Below, in pieces: positions 1 to 7,758 of a DNA stretch of 64,000 nt (its first letter is position 1; the number at the start of each line of letters is the position of its first letter). The notes under the pieces are model-generated. The model was not told the DNA's origin. It saw nothing but the letters and a program-made list of their open reading frames with translations, and did no database searches. Position numbers and translations under genes: made by a program. Source of the DNA: Agromyces sp. NDB4Y10 (GTDB taxonomy: Bacteria; Actinomycetota; Actinomycetes; Actinomycetales; Microbacteriaceae); contig NZ_LQGY01000032.1 of the NCBI RefSeq assembly GCF_001620055.1, positions 1-64,000 on the forward strand, in the 5' to 3' direction.

Positions 1-1
1 C

Positions 2-1366
2 GCCGCGATCGTCGCCGCGGTGCTCGCGGGCGGGGGCGCGGTCGCGCTCGGTGCCGCGCTCGACGGCGAGCCCAGCGCCGCGGTGCCGTCGCCCACCCCG
101 ACCGAGCGCCCGACGCCCACGCCGACCCCGACGCCCGTGGCCGCACCCCCGACCAGTGCGCCGCCGGAACGGGTGCGGACCTGTTCCGTGGCCGGCCTCG
201 CCGCCGACCCCAGGCTCGCGAACCTGCAGGCGCAGGTCATGAACGCCGCCACCGGCGAGGTGCTCTACGACCGCGGCGGCCTCACCGCGTCGCGGACGGC
301 GAGCGTCATGAAGGTCGTCACGGCCGCCGCCGCGCTCGCAGTATTCTCGCCCGACGACCGGTTCGCGACGCGCGTGGTCCGCGGGGCGGAGCCCGGATCG
401 GTGGTCCTCGTCGGCGGCGGCGATGTCACGCTCTCGCGGACGCCCAGCGGCAACGAGACCGTCTACCCGGGTGCCGCGCACCTCGACGACCTCGCCCGGC
501 AGGTCCGAGCCGCGTGGGAGGCCGATCCGTCGAATCCGCCCCTCACGAAGCTCGTGCTCGACAGCTCGCTGTTCAGCGGCGAGACGTGGCACGCGAGCTG
601 GGATCCCGCCGAGCGCGAACTCGGGTTCATGCCGCATATCACCGCACTGATGGTGGACGGCGACCGCGCCGATCCCTACGCGAACATCTCCTCGCGCGGC
701 ACCGACCCCGTGGCGCGAGCCGGCGAGGCGTTCGCCGCCGCGCTGGGCGGCGTGGGCGCGATCGAGCGGGGCACCGCGCCGGCCGGGGCGGCCGAGCTCG
801 GCCGCGTCTGGTCGCCGACGGTCGCGCAGCTCATCGACAAGTCCCTCGTCGTCTCCGACAACACGGTCGCCGAGATGCTCGCGCGCCTCGTCGCGATCGA
901 GCTCGGCACGGGCACGGACTTCGCCGCGATCGACCCCGCGGTCCGTCAGGCGCTCACCGGGTACGGCATCGCGCGCGGCGGCATCCGCGTCATCGACGGG
1001 TCGGGGCTCTCGCCCGACAACGCCGTGCCGCCCGCCTACCTCACGCGGCTCTTCACGAAGGTCGACGCACGCGAGGGGAACCTCGGCGTCATCCTCGACG
1101 GCCTGCCCGTCGCCGGCCAGAAGGGATCGCTGTCGTACGCCGACCGGTTCGCGGGCGACAACGCGGTCGCGCACGGTGCCGTGCTGGCCAAGACGGGCTG
1201 GATCACCACCGGGTACACGCTGTCGGGCATCATCCGGGCGCAGGACGGCACGACCCTCACCTTCGCCGTCTACGCGCTCGGCGACGTGACCGCCGCGGCG
1301 AAGCAGGCCATCGACACCCTGGCGACCGGCTTCTACCGCTGCGGCGACGAGCTCGCGGACGACTGA
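2..1366 (+). CDS. dacB: D-alanyl-D-alanine carboxypeptidase/endopeptidase, PBP4 (S13) family, 5' end cut by window
   Basis: Class C low-molecular-weight penicillin-binding protein that trims or cleaves peptidoglycan stem peptides outside the membrane. The three active-site motifs are in order: SVMK (nt 302-313), SDN (nt 854-862) and KTG (nt 1190-1198). The reading frame is open to the window edge. The residues before the GTG at 20 continue a hydrophobic signal or anchor segment, so the true start lies upstream of this window. A Pro/Thr-rich linker (TPTPTPTP) follows the hydrophobic segment, as in secreted actinobacterial DacB proteins. The protein ends CGDELADD. It stands alone, with a hairpin about 17 bases after the stop. 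Family assignment is firm; the exact cell-wall role is inferred. Confidence 0.9.
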   Translation, partial: AAIVAAVLAGGGAVALGAALDGEPSAAVPSPTPTERPTPTPTPTPVAAPPTSAPPERVRTCSVAGLAADPRLANLQAQVMNAATGEVLYDRGGLTASRTASVMKVVTAAAALAVFSPDDRFATRVVRGAEPGSVVLVGGGDVTLSRTPSGNETVYPGAAHLDDLARQVRAAWEADPSNPPLTKLVLDSSLFSGETWHASWDPAERELGFMPHITALMVDGDRADPYANISSRGTDPVARAGEAFAAALGGVGAIERGTAPAGAAELGRVWSPTVAQLIDKSLVVSDNTVAEMLARLVAIELGTGTDFAAIDPAVRQALTGYGIARGGIRVIDGSGLSPDNAVPPAYLTRLFTKVDAREGNLGVILDGLPVAGQKGSLSYADRFAGDNAVAHGAVLAKTGWITTGYTLSGIIRAQDGTTLTFAVYALGDVTAAAKQAIDTLATGFYRCGDELADD

Positions 1367-1382
1367 CCGACCGGACGCACCA

Positions 1383-1405
1383 CCGGCGGGACGAACGCCC
1401 GCCGG
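1383..1405 (+). terminator. Hairpin after dacB, likely terminator
   Basis: CCGGCGGG (1383-1390) pairs with CCCGCCGG (1398-1405) around a 7-base loop. There is no T-run, as is common for terminators in this base composition. It lies directly after the dacB stop and before pncA. Confidence 0.5.
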
Positions 1406-1446
1406 GCGCGGCATCCGTGTGACGGACGGCCCGGGCGCGGCATCCG
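1402..1446. repeat. Two direct copies of CCGGGCGCGGCATCCG
   Basis: The 16-base sequence CCGGGCGCGGCATCCG occurs at 1402-1417 and again at 1431-1446, a 29-base period, in the dacB-pncA gap. Each copy carries the GCGGCATCC motif that is over-represented across the whole window. Function unknown. Confidence 0.6.
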
Positions 1447-1510
1447 CCGAACCGACAGAATGGAACCAGCGGCGAATCGTCGCGAGACCCGAGGAGCGAA
1501 GGAGCCGGTC

Positions 1511-2125
1511 ATGAGTCGGGCCCTGTTCATCATCGACGTGCAGAACGACTTCACCGAGGGCGGCGCGCTCGGCGTCGAGGGGGGTGCCGCGGTGGCCGCG
1601 GGCATCACCGAGTACCTCGCCGAGCATCGCGACGACTACGCCGTGGTCGTGGCGTCGCGCGACTGGCACGACCCCGACAACGACAACGGCGGGCACTTCG
1701 CCACGGATGCCGCACCCGACTTCGTCACGACGTGGCCGCAGCACTGCATGGCGGGCACCCCCGGGGCCGAGTACCACCCGGCCCTCGACGCGTCGCAGGT
1801 CGACGTGCACATCCGCAAGGGCCAGGGCGTGCCCGCGTACTCGATCTTCGAGGGCACGGATGACGCGGGCGCGTCGATCACCGAGGTGCTCACCCGCCAC
1901 GGCGTCACCGACGTCGACGTCGTGGGCATCGCGACCGACTACTGCGTGCGCGCGTCGGCCCTCGACGCGCTCGAGCACGGCCAGCACGTCCGCGTGATCC
2001 GCGACCTCGTCGCGGGCGTCGCGGCCGAGACGTCGGATGCGGCGCTCGCCGAGCTCGGCCACGCCGGTGCGGCGATCGTCGACTCGGCCGCGGCATCCGG
2101 AACCCACGAGGCGGCGGGCGCGTGA
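1511..2125 (+). CDS. pncA: Nicotinamidase (pyrazinamidase)
   Basis: Cytosolic amidase turning nicotinamide into nicotinate for NAD salvage; the same family activates pyrazinamide. With the start at 1511 it has 204 residues. The cysteine-hydrolase triad is visible as D9 (FIIDVQNDF), K103 (IRKGQG) and C145 (TDYCVRAS). The metal-binding set D51, H53 and H62 lies in RDWHDPDNDNGGHF. I prefer the ATG at 1511 over an in-frame upstream start at 1460 because a GAGGAGCGAAGGAG ribosome site precedes it and the family begins at about this point. The stop overlaps the GTG of the next gene (GTGA), so the two are probably co-translated. Confidence 0.93.
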   Translation: MSRALFIIDVQNDFTEGGALGVEGGAAVAAGITEYLAEHRDDYAVVVASRDWHDPDNDNGGHFATDAAPDFVTTWPQHCMAGTPGAEYHPALDASQVDVHIRKGQGVPAYSIFEGTDDAGASITEVLTRHGVTDVDVVGIATDYCVRASALDALEHGQHVRVIRDLVAGVAAETSDAALAELGHAGAAIVDSAAASGTHEAAGA

Positions 2126-2901
2126 ACCTGGACCGCACGAGCGGGTCGATGCCCGTGCTGCACGCCGAGGCACCCGATGGGGTGCTCGTCGCCTACCGCG
2201 TGCACGGCGACGTGCGAGCGGATGCCGCGCCGCCGCCGGTGCTGCTCGTGCACGGGTTTGCCTCCGATTCCGTCGTCACGTGGGAGGGCACCGGCTGGGT
2301 GGCCGCGCTCCGCGATGCCGGCCGCGCCGTGATCACGACCGACCTGCGAGGTCACGGCGAGAGCGACAAGCCGGCCGACGCGGACTCGTACGCACCCGAC
2401 CGGCTGGGTGCCGACCTCGTCGCGGTGCTCGACTCCGCCGGGGTCGGCCTCGTCGACGTCGTGGCGTACTCGATGGGCAATCGCGTGGTGTCGGCGCTGT
2501 GCGAACTCGCGCCGGACCGGGTGCGGAGGGTCGTCGTCGGCGGCGCGGGACCGTCCGAGCTGTTCGCGACATGGGACCTCGACGAGGTGCGCGCCTACGT
2601 GCTCGACGGCGTGCCGCCGCGCAATCCCGTCATCGCGCAGGTACTCGGCCCCGCGCTCCGGGCGGGCGCCGACCGGGAGGCGCTGCTCGCGTGCACCGAG
2701 GGCGTGGCCGGTGCGCCGCTCGCCATCCCCGGCGGTATCCCGGTGCTGTTCGTGGCGGGCGAGAACGACCCGGTGCCGGTGGGCGTGCAGCAGCTCGCGC
2801 TCGACTGGGGGAGCGACCTCGTGACCGTCCCCGGACGCGATCACGTGTCGACGCTCACGGCTCGCGCGTTCAAGGACGCGGCCGTTGCGTTCCTCTCCTG
2901 A
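2122..2901 (+). CDS. Alpha/beta-fold hydrolase
   Basis: A 259-residue esterase/lipase-like hydrolase of unknown substrate. The fold markers are the oxyanion-hole HGFASDS near residue 50, the nucleophile elbow AYSMGNR (Ser), an acidic residue in AGENDPVPVG, and the catalytic His in GRDHVSTL. It starts at a GTG that overlaps the pncA stop by four bases, implying co-expression with nicotinamidase. That pairing may reflect operon packing rather than a shared pathway. No signal peptide is seen. Confidence 0.8.
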   Translation: MNLDRTSGSMPVLHAEAPDGVLVAYRVHGDVRADAAPPPVLLVHGFASDSVVTWEGTGWVAALRDAGRAVITTDLRGHGESDKPADADSYAPDRLGADLVAVLDSAGVGLVDVVAYSMGNRVVSALCELAPDRVRRVVVGGAGPSELFATWDLDEVRAYVLDGVPPRNPVIAQVLGPALRAGADREALLACTEGVAGAPLAIPGGIPVLFVAGENDPVPVGVQQLALDWGSDLVTVPGRDHVSTLTARAFKDAAVAFLS

Positions 2902-2914
2902 CGCCCTATCGAAC

Positions 2915-2920
2915 TATGGT
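2915..2920 (+). promoter_or_regulatory. -10 hexamer of a leaderless MarR gene
   Basis: TATGGT lies six bases before the GTG at 2927, the spacing expected when transcription begins at the start codon itself. No ribosome site is present. Confidence 0.5.
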
Positions 2921-2926
2921 GTCAGG

Positions 2927-3454
2927 GTGTCCAGTTCTTCCACCGGCTTCGATTCGAGCGGCTACTGGTACGAACCCGACGCCACGCGCATCGGCAGCGT
3001 CGACGTGCTCAACCTGCTGCGGCGCTATCGGGCAGCCGACCAGGAGATGCGGCGACGCACGCGCGATTCGATGGGCATGGGTGAGACCGACCTGCTCGCG
3101 TTACGCTACGTGTTCCGCGCCGAGCGCGAGGGCAGCGTGCTCACCCCGGGCATGCTCGCCAAGCAGCTCGGGATCTCCACCGCCTCGACCACCGTCCTCA
3201 TCGATCGGCTCGAGCGCAGCGGCCACCTCGCGCGGCGGCCGCATCCGACCGACCGCCGCTCGCTCGTCGTCGTCAGCACGACCGACAGCGACGCCGAGGT
3301 GCGCAAGACCCTGGGGCGCATGCACCGGGCCATGATCGACGTCGCCGATGCGCTCGAGCCGCAGGAACTGGTCGCCGTCGCCCGGTTCCTCTCCGGCATG
3401 ATCGAGGCCGTCGAACTGGCGGATGTCGACGCGCACGAGCAACCGGTCGCCTAG
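2927..3454 (+). CDS. MarR-family transcriptional regulator
   Basis: A 175-residue winged-helix DNA-binding protein. The helix-turn-helix spans about residues 65-95 (LTPGMLAKQLGISTAST) and is followed by the wing RRPHPTDRRS, the classic MarR DPTDRR-type motif. I place the start at GTG 2927 because a -10-like TATGGT sits six bases upstream and the family N-terminus fits. An in-frame TTG at 2885 would overlap the upstream hydrolase. Ligand and targets are unknown. The neighbouring hydrolase ends only 25 bases earlier, so it is a possible target. Confidence 0.85.
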   Translation: MSSSSTGFDSSGYWYEPDATRIGSVDVLNLLRRYRAADQEMRRRTRDSMGMGETDLLALRYVFRAEREGSVLTPGMLAKQLGISTASTTVLIDRLERSGHLARRPHPTDRRSLVVVSTTDSDAEVRKTLGRMHRAMIDVADALEPQELVAVARFLSGMIEAVELADVDAHEQPVA

Positions 3455-3461
3455 ACAGGCG

Positions 3462-3493
3462 TGCGGGCCGCCGCGACATCGCGACGGCCCGCA
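3462..3493. terminator. Bidirectional terminator hairpin
   Basis: TGCGGGCCG (3462-3470) pairs with CGGCCCGCA (3485-3493), with further pairing possible inside the loop. It lies between the converging ends of the MarR gene and the small membrane protein. Confidence 0.65.
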
Positions 3494-3512
3494 GGCATGA
3501 CTGATGGAGCGC

Positions 3513-3677
3513 TCAGACGCTCCGGTTCCCGGTGAGCATCCGCACGAGCCAGACGATGACCGCCAGCACGAGCAGCACGATGCCGACCCAGAGCAGGAAG
3601 TTCAGGGACTGCACGAATCCGCCGGTGAACAGCAGGATGACCGCGATGATCGCGATGATGATGAGCAGGATGTTCAT
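3513..3677 (-). CDS. Small two-helix membrane protein
   Basis: A 54-residue protein made almost entirely of two hydrophobic segments (about residues 2-20 and 25-46) joined by a short FVQSLNF stretch, with a basic tail ending LTGNRSV. The ATG at 3677 is preceded by an AAAGG ribosome site (complement of 3681-3690). Small proteins of this shape are common in actinobacteria and usually unnamed. I cannot give a function. It is cytoplasmic-membrane located by composition. Confidence 0.7.
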   Translation of the reverse strand: MNILLIIIAIIAVILLFTGGFVQSLNFLLWVGIVLLVLAVIVWLVRMLTGNRSV

Positions 3678-3796
3678 GGTCGAGCCTTTCTGTCGGCGAT
3701 GACGCCGCGTGGTCGCGGCGCTCTGGGGGGAGCGGGCGGTCGCGAGGTGATCGCGTCGCGCCCGGTCGCGTCGGCAGGTCGGCGGAGAGCCGGACC

Positions 3797-4048
3797 TCAG
3801 GCTGCAGTCGTGGGTTCCTCGGCGGCACCGGAACTCGACTCGAGGGCCTCGATGAGTCCCTCTTCGAGTTCGGCGGGGACGGCGTAGAGGGCGCCGCCCG
3901 TGATCGCATCGTGCTCGATGATCGCCGCCGCGTGGATCTCGGCTCGCGACAGGAGCGGGAAGCGGGCGACCATGCGCTCGAGCAACTGCTCGAAGTCGAT
4001 GAGTTCGCGGCCTCCGGCGATGCCGATCACGCCGTCCGTGCTGTCCAT
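3797..4048 (-). CDS. Small conserved-looking protein, possible three-helix bundle domain
   Basis: An 83-residue soluble, acidic protein. The central part (DFEQLLERMVARFPLLSRAE) looks like an amphipathic helix leading into a helix-rich core, loosely resembling actinobacterial three-helix-bundle dimerization proteins (DUF3562-like). That likeness is weak. The tail is Ser/Ala/Glu-rich and probably disordered. The ATG at 4048 follows TACAGT (minus strand, 4057-4062) by eight bases with no ribosome site, suggesting a leaderless transcript. Function unknown. Confidence 0.6.
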   Translation of the reverse strand: MDSTDGVIGIAGGRELIDFEQLLERMVARFPLLSRAEIHAAAIIEHDAITGGALYAVPAELEEGLIEALESSSGAAEEPTTAA

Positions 4049-4079
4049 TGCTGCTCACTGTAGCCGACGGCGCTGTGGA

Positions 4080-4108
4080 GACCCGGGGGGCCGCGGCCCC
4101 CCGGGGTC
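4080..4108. other. Strong GC-only palindrome
   Basis: A perfect 18-base palindrome, GGGGGGCCGCGGCCCCCC (4085-4102), is flanked by GACCC and GGGGTC that pair with one bulge. It lies 32 bases upstream of the start of the 83-residue gene and about 155 bases beyond the hpaD stop. It could be the hpa terminator or a 5' structure. The rest of 4109-4263 shows nothing I can name. Confidence 0.5.
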
Positions 4109-4263
4109 ATCCCCCCATGCGTGATCGCCCGCAGTGCGGTCGTTCCCTTGTCCGCGATCACAGAACAACGAGACCACACATGTAGTTAGATCGTCTAGCC
4201 ATTTCGGGGTGCGTCGGAATACGGTACGCTTCGGAAATCAGCGTGCCTGCGCCCTTCCGGGCG

Positions 4264-5424
4264 TCACAGCTGGTTGCCGAGCTTGTACTCGCCCTGCTTC
4301 CACTCGGGCATCGACGCGTCGTCCTGGCGCGTGTACGAGAAGCCGTCGGCGCCGATCGTCACCGCCATCTCGCTGGCATCGGTCCGCGCGACGACCTCCT
4401 TCGGGTTGCCGTCGAGGTCGAGCACGAGCGAGGCCTCGGTGTACCAGCTCGGCACGACCGGGTTGCCCCACCAGTCGCGCCGCTGGTTGTCGTGCACGTC
4501 CCACGTGACGACGGGGTTGTCGGGGTCGCCCGTGTAGTAGTCCTGCGTGTAGATCTCCACGCGGTGGCCGTCGGGGTCGCGGAGGTAGAGGTAGAACGCG
4601 TTCGAGACGCCGTGGCGTCCGGGACCGCGCTCGATCCGGTCCGACATCCGCAGGGCGCCGAGCTTGTCGCAGATCGCGAGGATGTTGTGCTTCTCGTGCG
4701 TGGAGAACGCGACGTGGTGCATGCGCGGGCCGTCGCCACCGGTCATGGCGGTGTCGTGCACGGTCGGCTTGCGCCGCATCCACGCCGCATACACCGTGCC
4801 CTCCTCGTCCTGGATGTCCTCGGTCACGCGGAAGCCGAGGTCCTGCATGAACGCCACGGCGCGGGGCACGTCGGGCGTGACCTGGTTGAAGTGGTCCAGG
4901 CGCACGAGCGCACCCGGGGTGTAGAGGTCGTAGCGCCAGGCGAGGCGCTCGACGTGCTCGACGTCGTGGAAGAACTCGTACGGGAACCCGAGCGGGTCCT
5001 CGACGCGCACGGAGTCGCCGATCCCCTTGGTGAACCCCTCCGGCCGGCGCTCCACCCGGCAGCCGAGTTCCGTGTAGAACGCGACGGCCCGGTCGAGGTC
5101 CTCTGGCGTGCGCACGCGGTACGAGAACGCGGCGACCGCGGCGACCGGTCCCTTGCGGAGCACCAGGTTGTGGTGGATGAACTCCTCGAGCGAGCGGAGG
5201 TAGACCGTGTCCTCGGTCTCCTCGGTGACGACGAGGTCGAGCACGTCGACGTAGAACCGGCGGCTGGCCTCGAGGTCGGTGACCACGAGCTCCATGTACG
5301 CGCAGCGCAGGATGTCCGGCGCCGGCGCCGACGGGGTCGGAATCGGGTCGTCGGTGTGGATCGGGGCCTCCTGGCTCACGTAGAAGCCCGAGGAGGTCAG
5401 CGTCTTGTCGTCGCGGTTGGTCAT
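4264..5424 (-). CDS. hpaD: 3,4-dihydroxyphenylacetate (homoprotocatechuate) 2,3-dioxygenase
   Basis: Type I (vicinal-oxygen-chelate) extradiol dioxygenase that opens the homoprotocatechuate ring to 5-carboxymethyl-2-hydroxymuconate semialdehyde. At 386 residues it closely resembles the Brevibacterium and Arthrobacter enzymes. Visible landmarks are DILRCAYMELVVTDLEASRR at the N-terminal domain, the first metal His in LVRLDHFNQV, the second in GPRMHHVAFST, the Glu ligand in HRVEIYTQDYYTG, and the C-terminal lid ending KQGEYKLGNQL. An AAGGAC ribosome site precedes the ATG. It is the last gene of the hpaG-gntR-hpaE-hpaD run, 46 bases after hpaE. Recognition is by whole-length similarity recalled from the family. 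Confidence 0.96.
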   Translation of the reverse strand: MTNRDDKTLTSSGFYVSQEAPIHTDDPIPTPSAPAPDILRCAYMELVVTDLEASRRFYVDVLDLVVTEETEDTVYLRSLEEFIHHNLVLRKGPVAAVAAFSYRVRTPEDLDRAVAFYTELGCRVERRPEGFTKGIGDSVRVEDPLGFPYEFFHDVEHVERLAWRYDLYTPGALVRLDHFNQVTPDVPRAVAFMQDLGFRVTEDIQDEEGTVYAAWMRRKPTVHDTAMTGGDGPRMHHVAFSTHEKHNILAICDKLGALRMSDRIERGPGRHGVSNAFYLYLRDPDGHRVEIYTQDYYTGDPDNPVVTWDVHDNQRRDWWGNPVVPSWYTEASLVLDLDGNPKEVVARTDASEMAVTIGADGFSYTRQDDASMPEWKQGEYKLGNQL

Positions 5425-5470
5425 GTCAGCGTCCTTGCTTGCGAATCAACGGTGGTGGACGGATGCCGCG

Positions 5471-7006
5471 TCAGCGCGGGTCCGGGTCGTCGAGGTCGGT
5501 CTCGTCGTGGTGCTCCTGCTTGCCGAACGTCGGGTTGTGCACGGCCCCGAGGGTGATGTGCACGGCCTGCTGGTCGGTGTAGAAGTCGATCGAGCGGTAC
5601 CCGCCCTCGTGGCCGAGGCCCGAGGCCTTCACGCCGCCGAACGGGGTGCGCAGGTCGCGCACGTTGTTCGAGTTCAGCCACACCATGCCCGCCTCGACGG
5701 CCTGGGCGAAGTTGTGCGCTCGCTTGAGGTCGTTGGTCCAGATGTAGGCGGCGAGGCCGTACTTGACCCCGTTGGCGAGCTCGAGCGCCTCCTCCGCGGA
5801 GTCGAAGGGCGTGATCGCCACGACCGGTCCGAAGATCTCCTCCTGGAAGATGCGCGCGTCCTTCGGGACGTCGGCGAAGACGGTCGGGGCGACGTAGTTG
5901 CCCTCCTCGAGTCCCTCGGGGCGGCCGCCGCCGGCGACGAGCCGGCCCTCCGACTTGCCGATCTCGACGTAGCTCATGACCTTGTCGTAGTGCTCGGGGT
6001 GGACGAGCGCGCCGACCTCGGTCTTCGGGTCGTGCGGGTCGCCCACGACGACGCGCTTCGCCTGCGCCGCGTACTTCTCGACGAACTCGTCGTAGATCGC
6101 CCGCTCGACGAGGATCCGACTGCCGGCCGTGCAGCGCTCGCCGTTCAGCGAGAACACGCCGAAGATCGTCGCATCGACCGCCGCATCGAGGTCGGCGTCG
6201 GCGAAGACGACCGCCGGGCTCTTGCCGCCGAGCTCCATCGACAGGCCCTTGAGGTACGGCGCGGCGTTGCCGAAGATGATCTGCCCGGTGCGGCTCTCGC
6301 CCGTGAACGAGATGAGCGGCACGGCGGGGTGCTTCACGAGCGCGTCGCCCGCCTCCTCGCCGAGCCCGTTGACGAGGTTGAACACGCCCTTCGGCAGTCC
6401 CGCCTCCTCGAAGATCTCGGCCCACAGGCTCGCCGACAGCGGCGTGAACTCGGCCGGCTTCAGCACGACCGTGTTGCCGGTCGCGATGGCCGGAGCCAGC
6501 TTCCACGACTCGAGCATGAAGGGCGTGTTCCACGGCGTGATGAGGCCGGCGACGCCGATCGGCTTGCGGTTGACGTAGTTGACCTGGCGGCCGGGCACCT
6601 TGTAGGTGTCGTCGGCCTGCGCGACGATCAGGTCGGCGAAGAACCGGAAGTTCTCGGCCGCGCGACGCGCCTGGCCGAGCGCCTGCGTGATGGGCAGGCC
6701 GGTGTCGAACGTCTCGAGTTCGGCGAGCCGGGCGTCGCGCGACTCCACGAGGTCGGCGATGCGGTGCAGCACGCGCGAGCGCTCGCGGGGCAGCATGCGC
6801 GGCCACGGGCCCTCGCGGAACGCGCGGGACGCCGCCTCGACGGCGCGGTCGATGTCGGCCTGCTGGCCGGCCGCGGCCTGCACGTAGGTCCGGTTCGACA
6901 CCGGATCGAGCACGTCGAACGTCTCGCCGCCGATCGAGTCGACGAACTCCCCGTCGATGTAGTGGCGGATGCGGTCGGGCAGCCCCTCGGGGATGTGCTG
7001 GGTCAT
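5471..7006 (-). CDS. hpaE: 5-carboxymethyl-2-hydroxymuconate semialdehyde dehydrogenase
   Basis: NAD-dependent aldehyde dehydrogenase (511 residues) oxidising the HpaD ring-cleavage product to 5-carboxymethyl-2-hydroxymuconate. ALDH landmarks are NRKPIGVAGLITPWNTPFML, the cofactor-site Lys in VVLKPAEFTPLSA, the glycine motif ISFTGESRTGQ, the catalytic Glu in MELGGKSPAVVF, and the catalytic Cys in LNGERCTAGSR. The start ATG overlaps the stop of the GntR gene by four bases (ATGA). Substrate assignment rests on the position between hpaD and hpaG; the family alone would only say aldehyde dehydrogenase. Confidence 0.94.
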   Translation of the reverse strand: MTQHIPEGLPDRIRHYIDGEFVDSIGGETFDVLDPVSNRTYVQAAAGQQADIDRAVEAASRAFREGPWPRMLPRERSRVLHRIADLVESRDARLAELETFDTGLPITQALGQARRAAENFRFFADLIVAQADDTYKVPGRQVNYVNRKPIGVAGLITPWNTPFMLESWKLAPAIATGNTVVLKPAEFTPLSASLWAEIFEEAGLPKGVFNLVNGLGEEAGDALVKHPAVPLISFTGESRTGQIIFGNAAPYLKGLSMELGGKSPAVVFADADLDAAVDATIFGVFSLNGERCTAGSRILVERAIYDEFVEKYAAQAKRVVVGDPHDPKTEVGALVHPEHYDKVMSYVEIGKSEGRLVAGGGRPEGLEEGNYVAPTVFADVPKDARIFQEEIFGPVVAITPFDSAEEALELANGVKYGLAAYIWTNDLKRAHNFAQAVEAGMVWLNSNNVRDLRTPFGGVKASGLGHEGGYRSIDFYTDQQAVHITLGAVHNPTFGKQEHHDETDLDDPDPR

Positions 7007-7758
7007 GCGGTTGCCTCCAGGTTCGAAGCGGATGCCGCGGCGGCATCGCCGGGCTCGGGAGCGGGTTCGGTCGTGGTCGGCGCGGATGCGGCATCCGTCG
7101 CCGGGGTCTTGTGCTCGGACTGGTACGCGAGCACCGCGTCGAGCGTCGCCGTGCGATGACGGCGGGCGGCGAGCTCGATCTCGAGTTCGTCGGCGCCCTG
7201 CTCGATGAGCTCGATGATGCGAGCGTGCTCGGCGACCGACTCGCGGGCGCGGCCGGGCACGAAGCTGAACGACGAGTCGCGCAGCACCTTCATGCGGTTC
7301 CAGCCGCGACGCACGAGGTCGAGCACGTGCGGGTTCGGGCAGCTCTCGAACAGGATCGAGTGGAACTCGAGGTTGAGCTCGGTGAAGCGGTGCGGGTCGA
7401 AGTCGTCGAGCGTGCGCCGCATCCGCTCGTTGACCTCACGCGCTCGCCGCAGCTGGTCGGGAGTGATCGAACCCGACGCGAGCGCGGTCGCGTACCCCTC
7501 GACGAGCGCGAGGGTCTGCATGGTGTGCAGGTACTCGGTCTCCTTCACGAGCGCCACCTGGGCGCCGACGTTGCGCTCGTACGTGACGAGCCCCTCGGCC
7601 TCGAGCAGTCGGATCGCCTCGCGCACGGGCACCACCGAGACGTCGAGCTCGCGCGCGATCTGCCCGAGCACCAGGCGATAGCCGGGGACGTAGCGCCCGT
7701 CGTCGATGCGCTCGCGCACGAACCGGTACGCCTGCTGCGACTTGCTCTCGGCGCTCAT
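7003..7758 (-). CDS. GntR-family (FadR/FCD type) regulator of the hpa cluster
   Basis: A 251-residue repressor-like protein. The N-terminal winged helix (residues about 8-70: QIARELDVSVVPVREAIRLL) is followed by a helical FCD ligand domain with metal-site candidates in FTELNLEFHSILFESC and AEHARIIELIEQG. An Ala/Pro/Thr-rich tail follows. A GGAGGAACG ribosome site precedes ATG 7758. Its gene overlaps both neighbours by four bases, so it is expressed with the pathway and could autoregulate. The likely operator is the CGTATACG palindrome found before hpaG and hpaH, a GTATAC core typical of this family. The inducer is unknown, probably a pathway intermediate. Confidence 0.9.
   Translation of the reverse strand: MSAESKSQQAYRFVRERIDDGRYVPGYRLVLGQIARELDVSVVPVREAIRLLEAEGLVTYERNVGAQVALVKETEYLHTMQTLALVEGYATALASGSITPDQLRRAREVNERMRRTLDDFDPHRFTELNLEFHSILFESCPNPHVLDLVRRGWNRMKVLRDSSFSFVPGRARESVAEHARIIELIEQGADELEIELAARRHRTATLDAVLAYQSEHKTPATDAASAPTTTEPAPEPGDAAAASASNLEATA

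Noticed and set aside
100-150. Thr-Pro repeat in dacB as a microsatellite or CRISPR-like repeat
   Set aside because: It is a simple Pro/Thr linker coded by CCGACGCC-type units in a secreted protein; no spacers.
5405-7159. A long plus-strand open frame opposite hpaE
   Set aside because: Val/Arg/Asp-rich translation without motifs, antisense to a clear aldehyde dehydrogenase.
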